Part shown: one piece after another, positions 26,638-35,092 of the stretch
Numbering within the stretch: position 1 is the stretch's first letter
How the letters are laid out: each line of letters opens with the position of its first letter
Origin: Ruminococcus sp.
GTDB lineage: Bacteria; Bacillota; Clostridia; Oscillospirales; Ruminococcaceae
Length of the DNA stretch: 64,000 nucleotides
NCBI GenBank assembly: GCA_018376535.1
Contig: JAHABC010000009.1
Coordinates: forward strand, 1-64,000
Reading direction: 5' to 3'
Position numbers and translations under genes: made by a program
The notes under the pieces: generated by a model
Databases searched by the model: none
Told to the model about the DNA's origin: nothing
The model's input: only the letters and a program-made list of their open reading frames with translations

Positions 26638-27042
26638 ATGTTAAAAGATATTATGGGAATAACCCTAGAAAAAATAAAAGAAATGGTTGACGCTGATACT
26701 GTTGTAGGTAAACCTATTACTAGTCAAGATGGTACTACTGTAATACCTATATCTAAGATATCGTATGGTTTTGCTTCTGGTGGTGCAGATTTGCCTAAAA
26801 AGACTGAAAGTGTAGACGCTTTTGCAGGTGGTTCTGGTGCTGGTGTATCGGTGCAACCTTTAGGTTTTTTAGTAGTTTCATCTAATGGTGAAGTTAAACT
26901 TCTTGAAATGACTGTAAACGCATCTAAAGAGAACGCTATAGTTAATAAAATTCCAGACGTTATTGACAAAATCGCTGACTTGTTTAAAAAAGATGATGCG
27001 GACAGTTCAAAATCGGACAAGGCTGATAAAACTACAGATTAA
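26638..27042 (+). CDS. ytfJ: Sporulation protein YtfJ (GerW) family
   Basis: 134 residues. The family signature is clear: TVVGKPITSQDGTTVIPISKISYGFASGGAD, then a Gly-rich FAGGSGAGVSVQPLGFLVV segment. An acidic, Ser/Asp-rich tail follows (about 115-134). In Bacillus subtilis the homologue GerW is made under sigma-G/F control and affects germination. It lies between DUF2953 and a D-Ala-D-Ala carboxypeptidase, matching the usual spore cluster order. Confidence 0.92.
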   Translation: MLKDIMGITLEKIKEMVDADTVVGKPITSQDGTTVIPISKISYGFASGGADLPKKTESVDAFAGGSGAGVSVQPLGFLVVSSNGEVKLLEMTVNASKENAIVNKIPDVIDKIADLFKKDDADSSKSDKADKTTD

Positions 27043-27100
27043 CATTATATGAATATTAAAAGCAATCCTAACATAGATTTATCTTATAGGGGGGATTGCT

Positions 27101-28225
27101 TTGCTTAAAAGATTTATTTGTAGTATAGTATCTGTAGTTATAGGCATTATTTCCGTCAATCAGTTGCAAGTTGGAGCTTTAGAAGTATCTGCAAAGGCTT
27201 GTATCATGATAGAGGCAGTTACTGGAAATGTTATCTATGAAAAAAATTCTCATGACAGATTGCCTATGGCTAGTACTACTAAGATAATGACTACTATACT
27301 ATCGCTAGAAAGTGGCGACCTTGATACTCAATTTACTGTAGATAGCAATGCTATAAAGGTTGAAGGCTCATCTATGGGACTACTAGAGGGCGATATCGTT
27401 ACTAAACGTGCATTATGCTATGGTATGATGTTGCCATCTGGTAACGATAGTGCTAATGCTACAGCCATCAAGTTAGGAGGTTCTTTTGAAAACTTCGCTA
27501 AAATGATGAACGATAAGGCTAAACAGATTGGTATGAATGATACTCTATTCGTTACGCCATCTGGTTTAGATGAGGGTGGACACTGTTCTACTGCTTACGA
27601 TATGGCTCTACTTACTAGATATGCTTTGAAAAATCCAGACTTTAGAGAAATTTGCGGAACTTATACTGCACAAGTTAATTTTGGAAATCCACCTTATGAC
27701 AGATGGCTTAAAAATTCCAATAAGTTACTAAATATGTATGATGGCGTTATAGGTGTTAAAACTGGTTTCACTGATGATGCTGGTAGATGTTTAGTATCGG
27801 CGTGTGAACGTGATGGAGTTACTCTTATAGTGGTTACTTTAAACGCTCCAAACGATTGGAATGACCATACGTCACTATATGATTATGGGTTTTCACAAGT
27901 AAGTATGCAATCTCCCATAAATGAAAACTTTGAAGTTAATCTAGTAGGTGCTAGTAAGGATACTCTATCTTTAGAGCGTTCTGCTGAAGTGTTACTTCCG
28001 AACGTTGTAGGTTGTTCAGCGGATTATAAAACTAAAGTGTATCTAAATGAGTTTGAATATGCTCCAATATCTAAAGGGGAAACTCTAGGAAGAGTAGAGT
28101 ATTTGTTAGATGGTGAAGTAGTATCCACTTGTAGTTTAATATCTAGTGAGGAAGTTTTGAAAGTTAAAAAAGATGTGAAGTTATCTTTTAAAGAAAAGAT
28201 TTTAAAGTTTATATATCAATTTTAG
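27101..28225 (+). CDS. D-alanyl-D-alanine carboxypeptidase (serine type, DacF/DacB-like)
   Basis: 374 residues, exported by an N-terminal signal (about 1-25). It removes the terminal D-Ala of peptidoglycan stems. The penicillin-binding motifs are MASTTK (Ser58, Lys61), PSGN (about 113) and KTG in GVKTGFTDDAG (about 219). A C-terminal beta domain and an amphipathic tail suggest membrane association. The TTG start follows ATAGGGGGGATTGC. Its position after ytfJ suggests a sporulation-linked paralogue, but sequence alone does not settle that. Confidence 0.92.
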   Translation: MLKRFICSIVSVVIGIISVNQLQVGALEVSAKACIMIEAVTGNVIYEKNSHDRLPMASTTKIMTTILSLESGDLDTQFTVDSNAIKVEGSSMGLLEGDIVTKRALCYGMMLPSGNDSANATAIKLGGSFENFAKMMNDKAKQIGMNDTLFVTPSGLDEGGHCSTAYDMALLTRYALKNPDFREICGTYTAQVNFGNPPYDRWLKNSNKLLNMYDGVIGVKTGFTDDAGRCLVSACERDGVTLIVVTLNAPNDWNDHTSLYDYGFSQVSMQSPINENFEVNLVGASKDTLSLERSAEVLLPNVVGCSADYKTKVYLNEFEYAPISKGETLGRVEYLLDGEVVSTCSLISSEEVLKVKKDVKLSFKEKILKFIYQF

Positions 28226-28233
28226 GTCTGCAC

Positions 28234-28255
28234 GGAACGTCAGCGATGGCGTTCC
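28234..28255 (+). repeat. Short repeated hairpin (copy 2)
   Basis: 9-bp stem GGAACGTCA / TGGCGTTCC with one T-G pair and loop GCGA, nearly the same as 9085-9106. No T-run follows. It lies 34 bp before the rluB start codon. Confidence 0.7.
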
Positions 28256-28288
28256 TGTATGACATAATTTAAGAAAGGATTTTACATT

Positions 28289-29014
28289 ATGGATAGAATA
28301 CAAAAGATTATCGCCGATGCAGGTTACTGTTCTAGGCGTAAGGCAGAAGAATTAATATCTCAAGGTAGAGTTAAACTAAATGGCAGACCTATTAAGTTAG
28401 GCGATAAGGCATCTCCTAAAGATATTATATCTATAGATGACCAAAGACTATATATTCCTAAAAAGAAGAATAAACTATATATCATGTTAAATAAACCTCG
28501 TGGATACGTTACTACAGTATCGGACGAATTGGGAAGAAAGTCTGTCATGGAGTTACTAGATGGTATAGAAGAAAGAGTGTATCCAGTGGGTAGATTGGAT
28601 AAAAATACTGAGGGTTTATTACTATTCACTAATGATGGCAAGTTTTCTAATGATATCATGCACCCTAGCAAACATATTTCCAAAACTTACCGAGTTACCG
28701 TTCGCCCAGATATTTCCGAAGAACAATTGGTACAACTATCCACTGGTATAGAACTAGATGGTAAGAAGACACTTCCTGCCACCGTTACAGTGGTAACTAA
28801 GGAAGAAAATAGAGTAGTATTGCTTATGACTATCAAAGAGGGCAGAAACAGACAGATTAGAAGAATGTGCGAAGCCGTAGGTTTGGAAGTCGCTCGTTTA
28901 AGACGTATTAGCATAGGACCTCTTAAGTTGGGTATGCTCAAGTCTGGTACTTGGAGAGAATTAAAGCCTGACGAACTTAGAGCCATTAGAAATGCTATAG
29001 GAAAAGAAGATTAA
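28289..29014 (+). CDS. rluB: RluB/RsuA-family rRNA pseudouridine synthase
   Basis: 241 residues. An N-terminal S4 domain (MDRIQKIIADAGYCSRRKAEELISQGRVKLNG) precedes the catalytic domain with the Asp in GRLDKNTEGLLLFTNDG (about residue 105) and the RQIRRMCEAVGLEV motif. RluB modifies 23S rRNA in the peptidyl-transferase region. Start ATG follows AAGAAAGGATTTTA. In clostridia it commonly follows scpAB and spore genes, as here. Confidence 0.93.
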   Translation: MDRIQKIIADAGYCSRRKAEELISQGRVKLNGRPIKLGDKASPKDIISIDDQRLYIPKKKNKLYIMLNKPRGYVTTVSDELGRKSVMELLDGIEERVYPVGRLDKNTEGLLLFTNDGKFSNDIMHPSKHISKTYRVTVRPDISEEQLVQLSTGIELDGKKTLPATVTVVTKEENRVVLLMTIKEGRNRQIRRMCEAVGLEVARLRRISIGPLKLGMLKSGTWRELKPDELRAIRNAIGKED

Positions 29015-29089
29015 TCTTTTTTAAATTTTTATTATTACTTAAAATTTCTTTTGATAATTAAAAAATTTGTAAATATTATAATTTAGTAC

Positions 29090-29118
29090 TTGAAAAATTT
29101 CAGTAAATATGTTATCAT
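29090..29118 (+). promoter_or_regulatory. Promoter of the transcarboxylase-like cluster
   Basis: -35 TTGAAA (29090-29095), 17-bp spacer, -10 TATCAT (29113-29118). Confidence 0.5.
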
Positions 29119-29204
29119 AAGGACATGTATTGAATTATTATCAGAGGATTTTATTACTTTTTTAATTTAAACTTTACTCTGAAAAGGAAGGAAGAAAAAT
29201 AGGT

Positions 29205-30560
29205 ATGCAGATTAATAATTCTGGCTCTAATGCTGTTAAAAGACTTGAAATGCTCTTTGATGAAGGCACTTTCACTGAAATTGGTTCAGCTTTAAAGCAA
29301 AAAGAAAATCTTTCAGGCGTAGTTACTGCGTATGGCTACGTTAATGGAAATCCAGTATATGCCTACTCACAGGATAAATCAGTTAATGGTGGTGCTGTTG
29401 GAATGGCTCAAGCTGATAAGATTTCTAAGTTATATAGTTTATCAGCTAAGACAGGAACTCCAATAGTTGGTATTTATGACTCTAATGGTGCTTATGTAGA
29501 TGTAAATGCTCTTACTGCTTATGGTAAGATGATTAATGCTTCAGCTATCATTTCTGGTGTAGTTCCACAAGTAGCTTTAATTATGGGTACTTGTGCAGGA
29601 AGTTCAGCTTTATTAGCTTGTACTTCCGATTTCATAGTTATGACAGAAGATAGTGAATTTTTTGTAGCTCCAGTTCCAGATGGCGACAAGACTGGTGCAG
29701 GTACTGCTAAGGCTGCTATGAAGGCAGGTACTGCATCTGCTGTATGTGCCACTGAACAAGATGCTATTAAGAAAGTTAAGGATATTCTTAACTTAATGCC
29801 AGTTAATAACATTTCTCAACTACCTCAATTTGAATATAGCGAACCAGTTGCTCCTATGGGTAGTGACGTGGTTTCTATTGCTAATGCTATTGCAGATGCT
29901 GAAAGCATCGTTGAACTGTCCGATGGCTTTGGTGTAGCATCTTATACTGCTTTAGCTACTATTGGTGGTGCTACTGTAGGTATAGTTGGTACTGATAAGA
30001 CTTCTAACAAGCTATCTGCTGACGATTGCTCTAAGATTGCTCGTTTTGTTAGAATGTGCGACGCTTTTTCTGTTCCAATAGTTACTCTATTGAACTCCGA
30101 AGGTTTCGATTGCTCTACTGCTACTGAAACTGCTGGTGCTGTTAGAGATGTTACTAAACTTACTGACGCTTATGCTGAGGCTACTACTGTTAAGATTTCT
30201 ATAGTTACTGGTAACGCTTATGGTGTTGTATTTACTGCTATGGCTGGTAAATCTGCTGATGCTGACTTTACATATGCTTGGAACAATGCAGTTATTTCAC
30301 CACTTGCACCTCTAACTGCAGTTGAATTTTTATGGCACGATAAGTTAAAGGGTTCTACTGACGTTAAATCTGATAGAGAAAAACTTGCTAAAGAATATTG
30401 TACTTCTGTAGCTAATGCTTTTGCTAGTGCTGAAAAGGGTGCTATTGATGAGGTTATCGCTCCTAGTGATACTAGAAAGACTCTAGTTTCTGCTCTTGAC
30501 ATTCTATCTTCTAAGAGAGTTGAAACTCTATCTAAAAAGCATAGTAATATTACTCTATAG
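29205..30560 (+). CDS. Biotin-dependent carboxyltransferase subunit (acyl-CoA type, 12S-like, divergent)
   Basis: 451 residues with the two-lobed carboxyltransferase fold: VKRLEMLFDEGTFTEIGS, SGVVTAYGYVNGNPVYAYSQD and SGVVPQVALIMGTCAGSSALLACTSDFIVM in the first lobe, and VALA/IGGATVGIVGTDKTSNKLSADDCSKIARFVRMCDAFSVPIVTLL-type content in the second. The usual SGGARIQEG loop is replaced by SNGAYVDVNAL, and the protein is about 60 residues shorter than methylmalonyl-CoA decarboxylase alpha or the transcarboxylase 12S subunit. CoA substrate is therefore uncertain. It starts a three-gene unit with a biotin carrier and a pyruvate/oxaloacetate carboxyltransferase. Confidence 0.85.
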   Translation: MQINNSGSNAVKRLEMLFDEGTFTEIGSALKQKENLSGVVTAYGYVNGNPVYAYSQDKSVNGGAVGMAQADKISKLYSLSAKTGTPIVGIYDSNGAYVDVNALTAYGKMINASAIISGVVPQVALIMGTCAGSSALLACTSDFIVMTEDSEFFVAPVPDGDKTGAGTAKAAMKAGTASAVCATEQDAIKKVKDILNLMPVNNISQLPQFEYSEPVAPMGSDVVSIANAIADAESIVELSDGFGVASYTALATIGGATVGIVGTDKTSNKLSADDCSKIARFVRMCDAFSVPIVTLLNSEGFDCSTATETAGAVRDVTKLTDAYAEATTVKISIVTGNAYGVVFTAMAGKSADADFTYAWNNAVISPLAPLTAVEFLWHDKLKGSTDVKSDREKLAKEYCTSVANAFASAEKGAIDEVIAPSDTRKTLVSALDILSSKRVETLSKKHSNITL

Positions 30561-30620
30561 TAATATAGTTTGCATTAAAGTATATACGTTTAAAATATAT
30601 AGATTGGTGGTATTTTTATT

Positions 30621-30986
30621 ATGAAAAGATTTAATATAACTGTTAATGGCAAGGCTTACGATGTTGCTGTTGAAGAAATTACAGATGGTTCTGCTCCTGT
30701 TGCAGTTTCTGCACCTGCACCTGTTTCAGCACCAGCTCCAGCCCCTGCACAAGCACCAGCTCCAGCAGGTGAGGGCGAAAAGGTTACTGCTCCAATGCCT
30801 GGTACTATCCTAGATGTTAAGGTATCTGTTGGCGATAGCGTAACTAAAGGTCAAGTTATGATGATTCTTGAAGCTATGAAGATGGAAAATGAAATAGTTT
30901 CTCCTTGCGATGGTAAGGTTACTAGCGTTGTAGTTAAAAAGGGCGATACTGTAAACTCTTCAGATACTCTTGCTACTGTTCAGTAA
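30621..30986 (+). CDS. Biotin carboxyl carrier protein
   Basis: 121 residues. A short N-terminal beta segment (MKRFNITVNGKAYDVAVEEI) is joined by an Ala/Pro-rich flexible linker (about 24-50) to a biotinyl domain with EAMKMENEI, where Lys87 would carry biotin. This is the architecture of the 1.3S transcarboxylase subunit and of sodium-pump decarboxylase gamma/biotin subunits. It sits between the two carboxyltransferase genes, so it would shuttle the carboxyl group between them. Confidence 0.93.
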   Translation: MKRFNITVNGKAYDVAVEEITDGSAPVAVSAPAPVSAPAPAPAQAPAPAGEGEKVTAPMPGTILDVKVSVGDSVTKGQVMMILEAMKMENEIVSPCDGKVTSVVVKKGDTVNSSDTLATVQ

Positions 30987-31011
30987 TTTTTGAAAGGCGG
31001 TTATTTAAACT

Positions 31012-32412
31012 ATGGCTAAAAAAGTTGGTATTACAGAAACCGTATTGCGTGATGCTCACCAATCCCTAATTGCTACTAGAATGACTATCGATGAAATGTT
31101 ACCTATCTTAGATAAGATGGATAAGGTTGGATATCATTCTGTAGAGTGTTGGGGTGGAGCTACTTTTGACGCTTGTTTACGTTTCTTAAATGAAGACCCT
31201 TGGCAAAGACTTCGTATACTTAAAGACCACTTTAAGAATACTAAACTACAAATGCTATTTAGAGGTCAAAATATGTTGGGATATCGTCACTATGCCGATG
31301 ATGTTCTTGAATACTTTGTACAGAAATCTGTTTCTAATGGTATAGATATCATTAGAATTTTCGACGCTCTTAACGATAAGAGAAACCTTCAAACTGCCGT
31401 TAAGGCATCTATTAAGGAAGGGGCTCATGTACAAGTTGCTATGTCGTTCACTTTAGGCGACGTATTTACTGATGAGTACTATGTAAACTATGCTAAGGAA
31501 CTTCAAGAGATGGGCGTACAATCCATCTGTATTAAGGATATGGCTGCCTTAATAACTCCTTACAGAACTGAAAAACTTGTTACTGCTTTAAAGAAAGCTG
31601 TTGATATTCCAATTCAACTACATACACACTATACATCTGGTTTAGCGTCCATGTGTTTGTTAAAGGGTATCGAAGCTGGTGTTGACGTTGTAGATACTGC
31701 TATGTCACCACTTGCACTAGGAACTTCACACGCTCCTACAGAATCCATAGTAGCAGCACTTCAAGGTACTGAATATGATACTGGTCTTGACTTAGTTCTA
31801 TTGAACGAAATTAGAGATTACTTCATGACACTTCGTAAGAAGTACATCGATAGTGGTCTACTAGACCCTAAGATGTTAGCTACTGATGCTAATGCTTTAA
31901 TCTATCAAGTTCCAGGTGGAATGTTGTCTAACTTACTATCTCAACTAAAACAAGCAGGTAAGGAAGACCTATTAACTGAAGTTCTTAAGGAAGTTCCTCG
32001 TGTTCGTCATGATGCAGGTGAGCCACCTCTAGTTACACCATCTTCGCAAATCGTTGGTACACAAGCAGTATTCAACGTTCTAACTGGCGAAAGATACAAG
32101 ACCGTTACTAAGGAATTTAAGGGTATAGTTCGTGGTGAATATGGTAGAACTCCTGTTCCTATAGACCCTGAATTTAGAAAGAAGATTATCGGCGATGCTG
32201 AACCTATCGATTGCCGTCCTGCTGACTTACTACAACCAGAATTAGAAAAACTTCGTAAAGAATGTGCAGAATGGATTGAACAAGAAGAAGACGTTCTAAG
32301 TTATGCTCAATTCGGACAAGTTGCCGTTAAGTTCTTTGAAAAAAGAAGAAACGCTAAGTATGGTATAGATGGTAAACATGGTAACGCTGAAACTAATGTT
32401 CACCCAGTATAA
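31012..32412 (+). CDS. oadA: Oxaloacetate decarboxylase alpha / transcarboxylase 5S-type carboxyltransferase
   Basis: 466 residues. The pyruvate carboxylase-like TIM barrel shows ITETVLRDAHQSLIATRM, VECWGGATFDACLRFLNEDPW, FRGQNMLGYRHY and the metal-binding LHTHYTSG. The carboxylated Lys lies in CIKDMAALITPY. It lacks its own biotinyl domain, so it must use the separate carrier 26 bp upstream. Neither a membrane decarboxylase beta subunit nor a biotin carboxylase is in the cluster, which favours a soluble transcarboxylase-like function. Confidence 0.93.
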   Translation: MAKKVGITETVLRDAHQSLIATRMTIDEMLPILDKMDKVGYHSVECWGGATFDACLRFLNEDPWQRLRILKDHFKNTKLQMLFRGQNMLGYRHYADDVLEYFVQKSVSNGIDIIRIFDALNDKRNLQTAVKASIKEGAHVQVAMSFTLGDVFTDEYYVNYAKELQEMGVQSICIKDMAALITPYRTEKLVTALKKAVDIPIQLHTHYTSGLASMCLLKGIEAGVDVVDTAMSPLALGTSHAPTESIVAALQGTEYDTGLDLVLLNEIRDYFMTLRKKYIDSGLLDPKMLATDANALIYQVPGGMLSNLLSQLKQAGKEDLLTEVLKEVPRVRHDAGEPPLVTPSSQIVGTQAVFNVLTGERYKTVTKEFKGIVRGEYGRTPVPIDPEFRKKIIGDAEPIDCRPADLLQPELEKLRKECAEWIEQEEDVLSYAQFGQVAVKFFEKRRNAKYGIDGKHGNAETNVHPV

Positions 32413-32444
32413 TAGTTTTTTCTAATATTTTTTAAAATATTTTT

Positions 32445-32467
32445 GGGCAGATTAAAAATATCTGCCC
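32445..32467 (+). terminator. Terminator of the transcarboxylase-like cluster
   Basis: 8-bp GC-rich stem GGGCAGAT / ATCTGCCC with a 7-nt loop, preceded by T4 and followed by ATTTGTATAATAATATTTTG. Confidence 0.8.
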
Positions 32468-32516
32468 ATTTGTATAATAATATTTTGTGGCTTTAATATT
32501 GTTTTAATGTTTTTTG

Positions 32517-32534
32517 GATATTATTAATAATATC
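32517..32534. promoter_or_regulatory. Palindrome upstream of metA
   Basis: GATATTATTAATAATATC, a perfect 18-bp palindrome 33 bp before the metA start. It could be a repressor operator. No S-box or other known methionine riboswitch is seen in the 155-bp gap. Confidence 0.35.
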
Positions 32535-32567
32535 TAACTTAAATTTTTGGATTGGAAGTGACCTTTA

Positions 32568-33506
32568 ATGCCTATTAGAATATCTAAGGATTTACCTGCT
32601 TATGAAACTCTTTCAAGTGAAAACATTTTTGTAATGTCTGATATTAGAGCAAACTCTCAAGATATTCGTCCATTAAAGATTATTATTTTAAACTTAATGC
32701 CTAAAAAGATTGAAACTGAAACTCAATTTATGCGACTACTTAGTAACACTCCCTTACAAGTAGATGTAGAACTCTTGCACGTTAAATCTCATAGAGCTAA
32801 ACACACTTCGGAAAACCATTTGAGTAGCTTTTACAGAACCTTTGACGAAATTAAAAATAGTTTCTATGATGGCCTAATAATTACAGGTGCTCCAGTGGAA
32901 CATCTTGAGTTTGAACAAGTCGACTATTGGCAAGAGTTATGCAAAATTATGGAATGGTCTAAATCCAATGTATTTTCCACTATGCATATATGTTGGGGTG
33001 CTTGTGCTGGATTGTATTATCATTTTGGAATACCTAAGTATCCACTTGAAAAGAAGATGTTCGGCATATTCCCACATAATATCGAAAGAGTGAACTCTCA
33101 ACTTTTAAAAGGCTTTGATGAGGGCTTTTTAGCCCCACACTCTAGGCATACAGAGGTAAGACGTGAGGATATTTTAAAAAATCCTAATCTTGAAATTTCT
33201 GCATCTTCTGATATCGCAGGAGTACATATTGTGGCTAATAAAAACGGTAGACAGTACTTTATTATGGGACATAGTGAGTATGATAGAAATACTCTTGCTG
33301 AAGAGTACTTCCGTGACGTTCAAAAAGGTATGGATATTCAAATGCCTTACAACTACTTCCCAAATGATGATACTTCTAAACAACCAGTGTTTAAGTGGCG
33401 TTGTCACGCTAATTTGATGTATTCTAATTGGTTGAACTACTGCGTATATCAAAGAACTCCGTTTAATCTTGAAGATTTAAAAGAGATGGTGACATCTTTT
33501 TTATAG
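32568..33506 (+). CDS. metA: Homoserine O-acyltransferase (MetA)
   Basis: 312 residues, standard length. It acylates homoserine in the first committed step of methionine synthesis. The catalytic Cys is in [14 protein letters not shown] (about residue 142), the His in MGHSEYD, and [19 protein letters not shown] is an N-terminal signature. The acyl donor (acetyl- or succinyl-CoA) cannot be decided by eye; many Firmicute MetA proteins use acetyl-CoA. The gene is alone, so its sulfur-incorporation partner is elsewhere. Confidence 0.94.
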   Translation: MPIRISKDLPAYETLSSENIFVMSDIRANSQDIRPLKIIILNLMPKKIETETQFMRLLSNTPLQVDVELLHVKSHRAKHTSENHLSSFYRTFDEIKNSFYDGLIITGAPVEHLEFEQVDYWQELCKIMEWSKSNVFSTMHICWGACAGLYYHFGIPKYPLEKKMFGIFPHNIERVNSQLLKGFDEGFLAPHSRHTEVRREDILKNPNLEISASSDIAGVHIVANKNGRQYFIMGHSEYDRNTLAEEYFRDVQKGMDIQMPYNYFPNDDTSKQPVFKWRCHANLMYSNWLNYCVYQRTPFNLEDLKEMVTSFL

Positions 33507-33539
33507 ATATATTACATTTTTTAGAAGGGTGGTTTTTAT

Positions 33540-34004
33540 ATGTCTTTTGACCCAAACGATTATAACAACAGTTACAACATGGACGAAAATATGCAACCTA
33601 ATAATAGTGGTAGCAAAGGAATGGCTATTGCATCTATGGTATTAGGAATTTTAGCCTTAGTTACTTGTATATGTTACTGTCCAGCCATACCATTTGCGTT
33701 GATATCGATTATTTTAGCGATAATAGTTCTAGCTAAACGTAAAAATGGTAAACCATTTGCAATTACTGGAATAGTTACATCTGCTATAGCAGTAGTTGTA
33801 AGTGTTGCTGTACTTGTGATATCTGGTCCTATTGCTGAAAATATGACAGACCTAATGGAAAATTCTGATGCGTATACTCAACAGTATAAACAAGATGGTA
33901 CTATTCCTGAAAGTGTTCTTGATATGTTTGGTGGTAATGAAGAACTAGCTAAACAGTTTATGGACGGTTTTTCAAGTTCTGCTAATGATGTCAATAGTGA
34001 TTAA
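33540..34004 (+). CDS. DUF4190-type small membrane protein
   Basis: 154 residues. A hydrophilic Asn/Met-rich N-terminus (1-24) leads to two membrane helices (about 28-60 and 72-98) with the DUF4190 pattern GMAIASMVLGILALVTCICYCPAIPFALISIILAI and GKPFAITGIVTSAIAVVVS. The acidic C-terminal 55 residues are extracellular or cytoplasmic. Function is unknown for the family. The IS605-like element lies just downstream, apparently between this gene and its terminator. Confidence 0.85.
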   Translation: MSFDPNDYNNSYNMDENMQPNNSGSKGMAIASMVLGILALVTCICYCPAIPFALISIILAIIVLAKRKNGKPFAITGIVTSAIAVVVSVAVLVISGPIAENMTDLMENSDAYTQQYKQDGTIPESVLDMFGGNEELAKQFMDGFSSSANDVNSD

Positions 34005-34080
34005 TCTATCTATTGTTTTAACTAATTTCAGCAAGAATTCCCCCACCTCTATAAGTGGGGGATGAATTGCGTTCCCACTA

Positions 34081-34109
34081 TTGACAAGCTAAAAATAATA
34101 TATTATAAT
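34081..34109 (+). promoter_or_regulatory. Perfect consensus promoter inside the IS605-like element
   Basis: TTGACA (34081-34086), 17-bp spacer, TATAAT (34104-34109). This is the best promoter in the window, yet no gene follows for 460 bp, so it should drive a non-coding RNA. Confidence 0.75.
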
Positions 34110-34115
34110 GTAGTC

Positions 34116-34431
34116 AATGTAAAGAATATGATGAGAGTATCATATTTTCGATTACCTGTACCACAAAGAGCGATAACCAAGCCGTTGGTATGGAGATTAT
34201 GAAAGGAGAATAGATTAGTGGTTAGCCATACCGCTATGATAAGGGTTTGTCGGGTATCCTCTATCCCATAACGTAATCATTCGCATAGTGTGAAGTCAGC
34301 AAAACAGACAACCTGAAAAACCGTGGGACACACGGGGTTAGCCCATTGATACTTACATCATTAGATGTATTGAGTGGGAAACATCTGTTAAATCAGAAGT
34401 CCTCACCTCTTTAGGTGGGGGAGTATGTCAC
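34116..34431 (+). ncRNA. Predicted structured RNA, omega-RNA-like right end
   Basis: A transcript from the consensus promoter to the element's right end would be about 315 nt. It can form AATATGAT / ATCATATT near its 5' end; CCGTG / CACGG in ACCGTGGGACACACGGGG; a long arm pairing CCCATTGATAC with the GTATTGAGTGGG side around TACATC / GATGTA; and the terminal CCTCACCT hairpin. The CCGTGG..CACACGGGGTTAGCC core and terminal hairpin before TCAC resemble TnpB-associated omega RNAs. Its guide would then be the flanking sequence from 34432. Resemblance is from memory of the family, not a search. Confidence 0.55.
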
Positions 34432-34435
34432 GTGT

Positions 34436-34470
34436 AACACTCTTATGTTTTGTAAGAGTGTTATTATTTT
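34436..34470 (+). terminator. Terminator just outside the element
   Basis: 10-bp stem AACACTCTTA / TAAGAGTGTT with a 7-nt loop, then ATTATTTT. It probably ended the DUF4190 transcript before the element inserted upstream of it. Confidence 0.75.
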
Positions 34471-34513
34471 GGGTTTAAATCCTATTATTCCTATTGATTA
34501 GTATGATTATGCC

Positions 34514-34542
34514 TTGACTTTGATTTTTTTTTGCTATATAAT
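34514..34542 (+). promoter_or_regulatory. Promoter of the Rrf2 regulator gene
   Basis: -35 TTGACT (34514-34519), 17-bp spacer, -10 TATAAT (34537-34542). Confidence 0.65.
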
Positions 34543-34575
34543 TATAATATATTGTTTTTTAAGAAGGTGCTATTT

Positions 34576-35013
34576 ATGAAAATTTCTACTAAAGGTCGAT
34601 ACGCTCTAAGAATTATGTTGGATTTGTCTTTACATAATAACGGCGAACATATACCCATTAAAGATATATCTCAAAGGCAAGGAGTATCAGTTAAATATAT
34701 TGAACAGATTATAACTTTACTTAGTCGTTCGGGATATGTTAAAAGTATCCGAGGTAATAAGGGCGGTTATAAGTTAAGTTATCTTCCTAAAGATTACACT
34801 GTTGGCATGATTTTGCGTTGTACGGAAGGTTCTTTAACCCCCGTGGCTTGTTTAGATGATGAAGTTAATCAATGCCCTAGAGCTGAAATATGTCCTACTT
34901 TACCACTTTGGATTAAGTTAAATGATGCTATTAATCAAGTAGTAGATAATACTACCTTACAAGATTTGTTAGATAATACGCCTCATGTTAATGGTGAAAA
35001 TTATATGATATAA
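34576..35013 (+). CDS. Rrf2-family transcriptional regulator (IscR/CymR-like)
   Basis: 145 residues. It opens with MKISTKGRYALRIMLDLS, the Rrf2 signature, and has the winged helix ISQRQGVSVKYIEQIITLLSRSGYVKSIRGNKGGY. Three cysteines in CLDDEVNQCPRAEIC (about 92-106) match the iron-sulfur ligands of IscR-type members, so it may sense Fe-S status or cysteine supply. The start at 34576 follows AAGAAGGTG; the frame opens 45 bp earlier without support. No isc or suf genes are adjacent, so its targets lie elsewhere. Confidence 0.9.
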   Translation: MKISTKGRYALRIMLDLSLHNNGEHIPIKDISQRQGVSVKYIEQIITLLSRSGYVKSIRGNKGGYKLSYLPKDYTVGMILRCTEGSLTPVACLDDEVNQCPRAEICPTLPLWIKLNDAINQVVDNTTLQDLLDNTPHVNGENYMI

Positions 35014-35035
35014 TACTATCATGAATATTCTATTT

Positions 35036-35062
35036 AGGACATTTTTTGGAATGTCCTTTTTA
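35036..35062 (+). terminator. Terminator of the Rrf2 gene
   Basis: 8-bp stem AGGACATT / AATGTCCT followed by T5. Confidence 0.8.
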
Positions 35063-35092
35063 ATATTTTCAAGAAGTTATCACAAAAAAAAG

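Larger units (their letters stand above)
34022..34431 (+). mobile_element. Non-autonomous IS200/IS605-like element (no transposase, no TnpB gene)
   Basis: About 410 bp with no gene, bounded by subterminal hairpins: left TCCCCCAC / GTGGGGGA (34039-34046, 34055-34062) and right CCTCACCT / AGGTGGGG (34401-34408, 34413-34420). The right end runs on to GGGGAGTATGTCAC, a form I know from IS200/IS605 right ends. TTTAA at 34017-34021 could be the left target/TAM side. Boundaries are approximate. The element lies between the DUF4190 gene and a terminator. No direct repeats are expected for this family and none are seen. Confidence 0.7.

Noticed and set aside
32413..32567. S-box (SAM) riboswitch before metA
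   Set aside because: No S-box core or matching helices; only a terminator hairpin and a palindrome are present.
34116..34431. HEARO (IscB-type) RNA
   Set aside because: The end hairpins and the CCGTGG/CACGG core fit TnpB-type elements better, and no IscB gene or HEARO core motif is seen.
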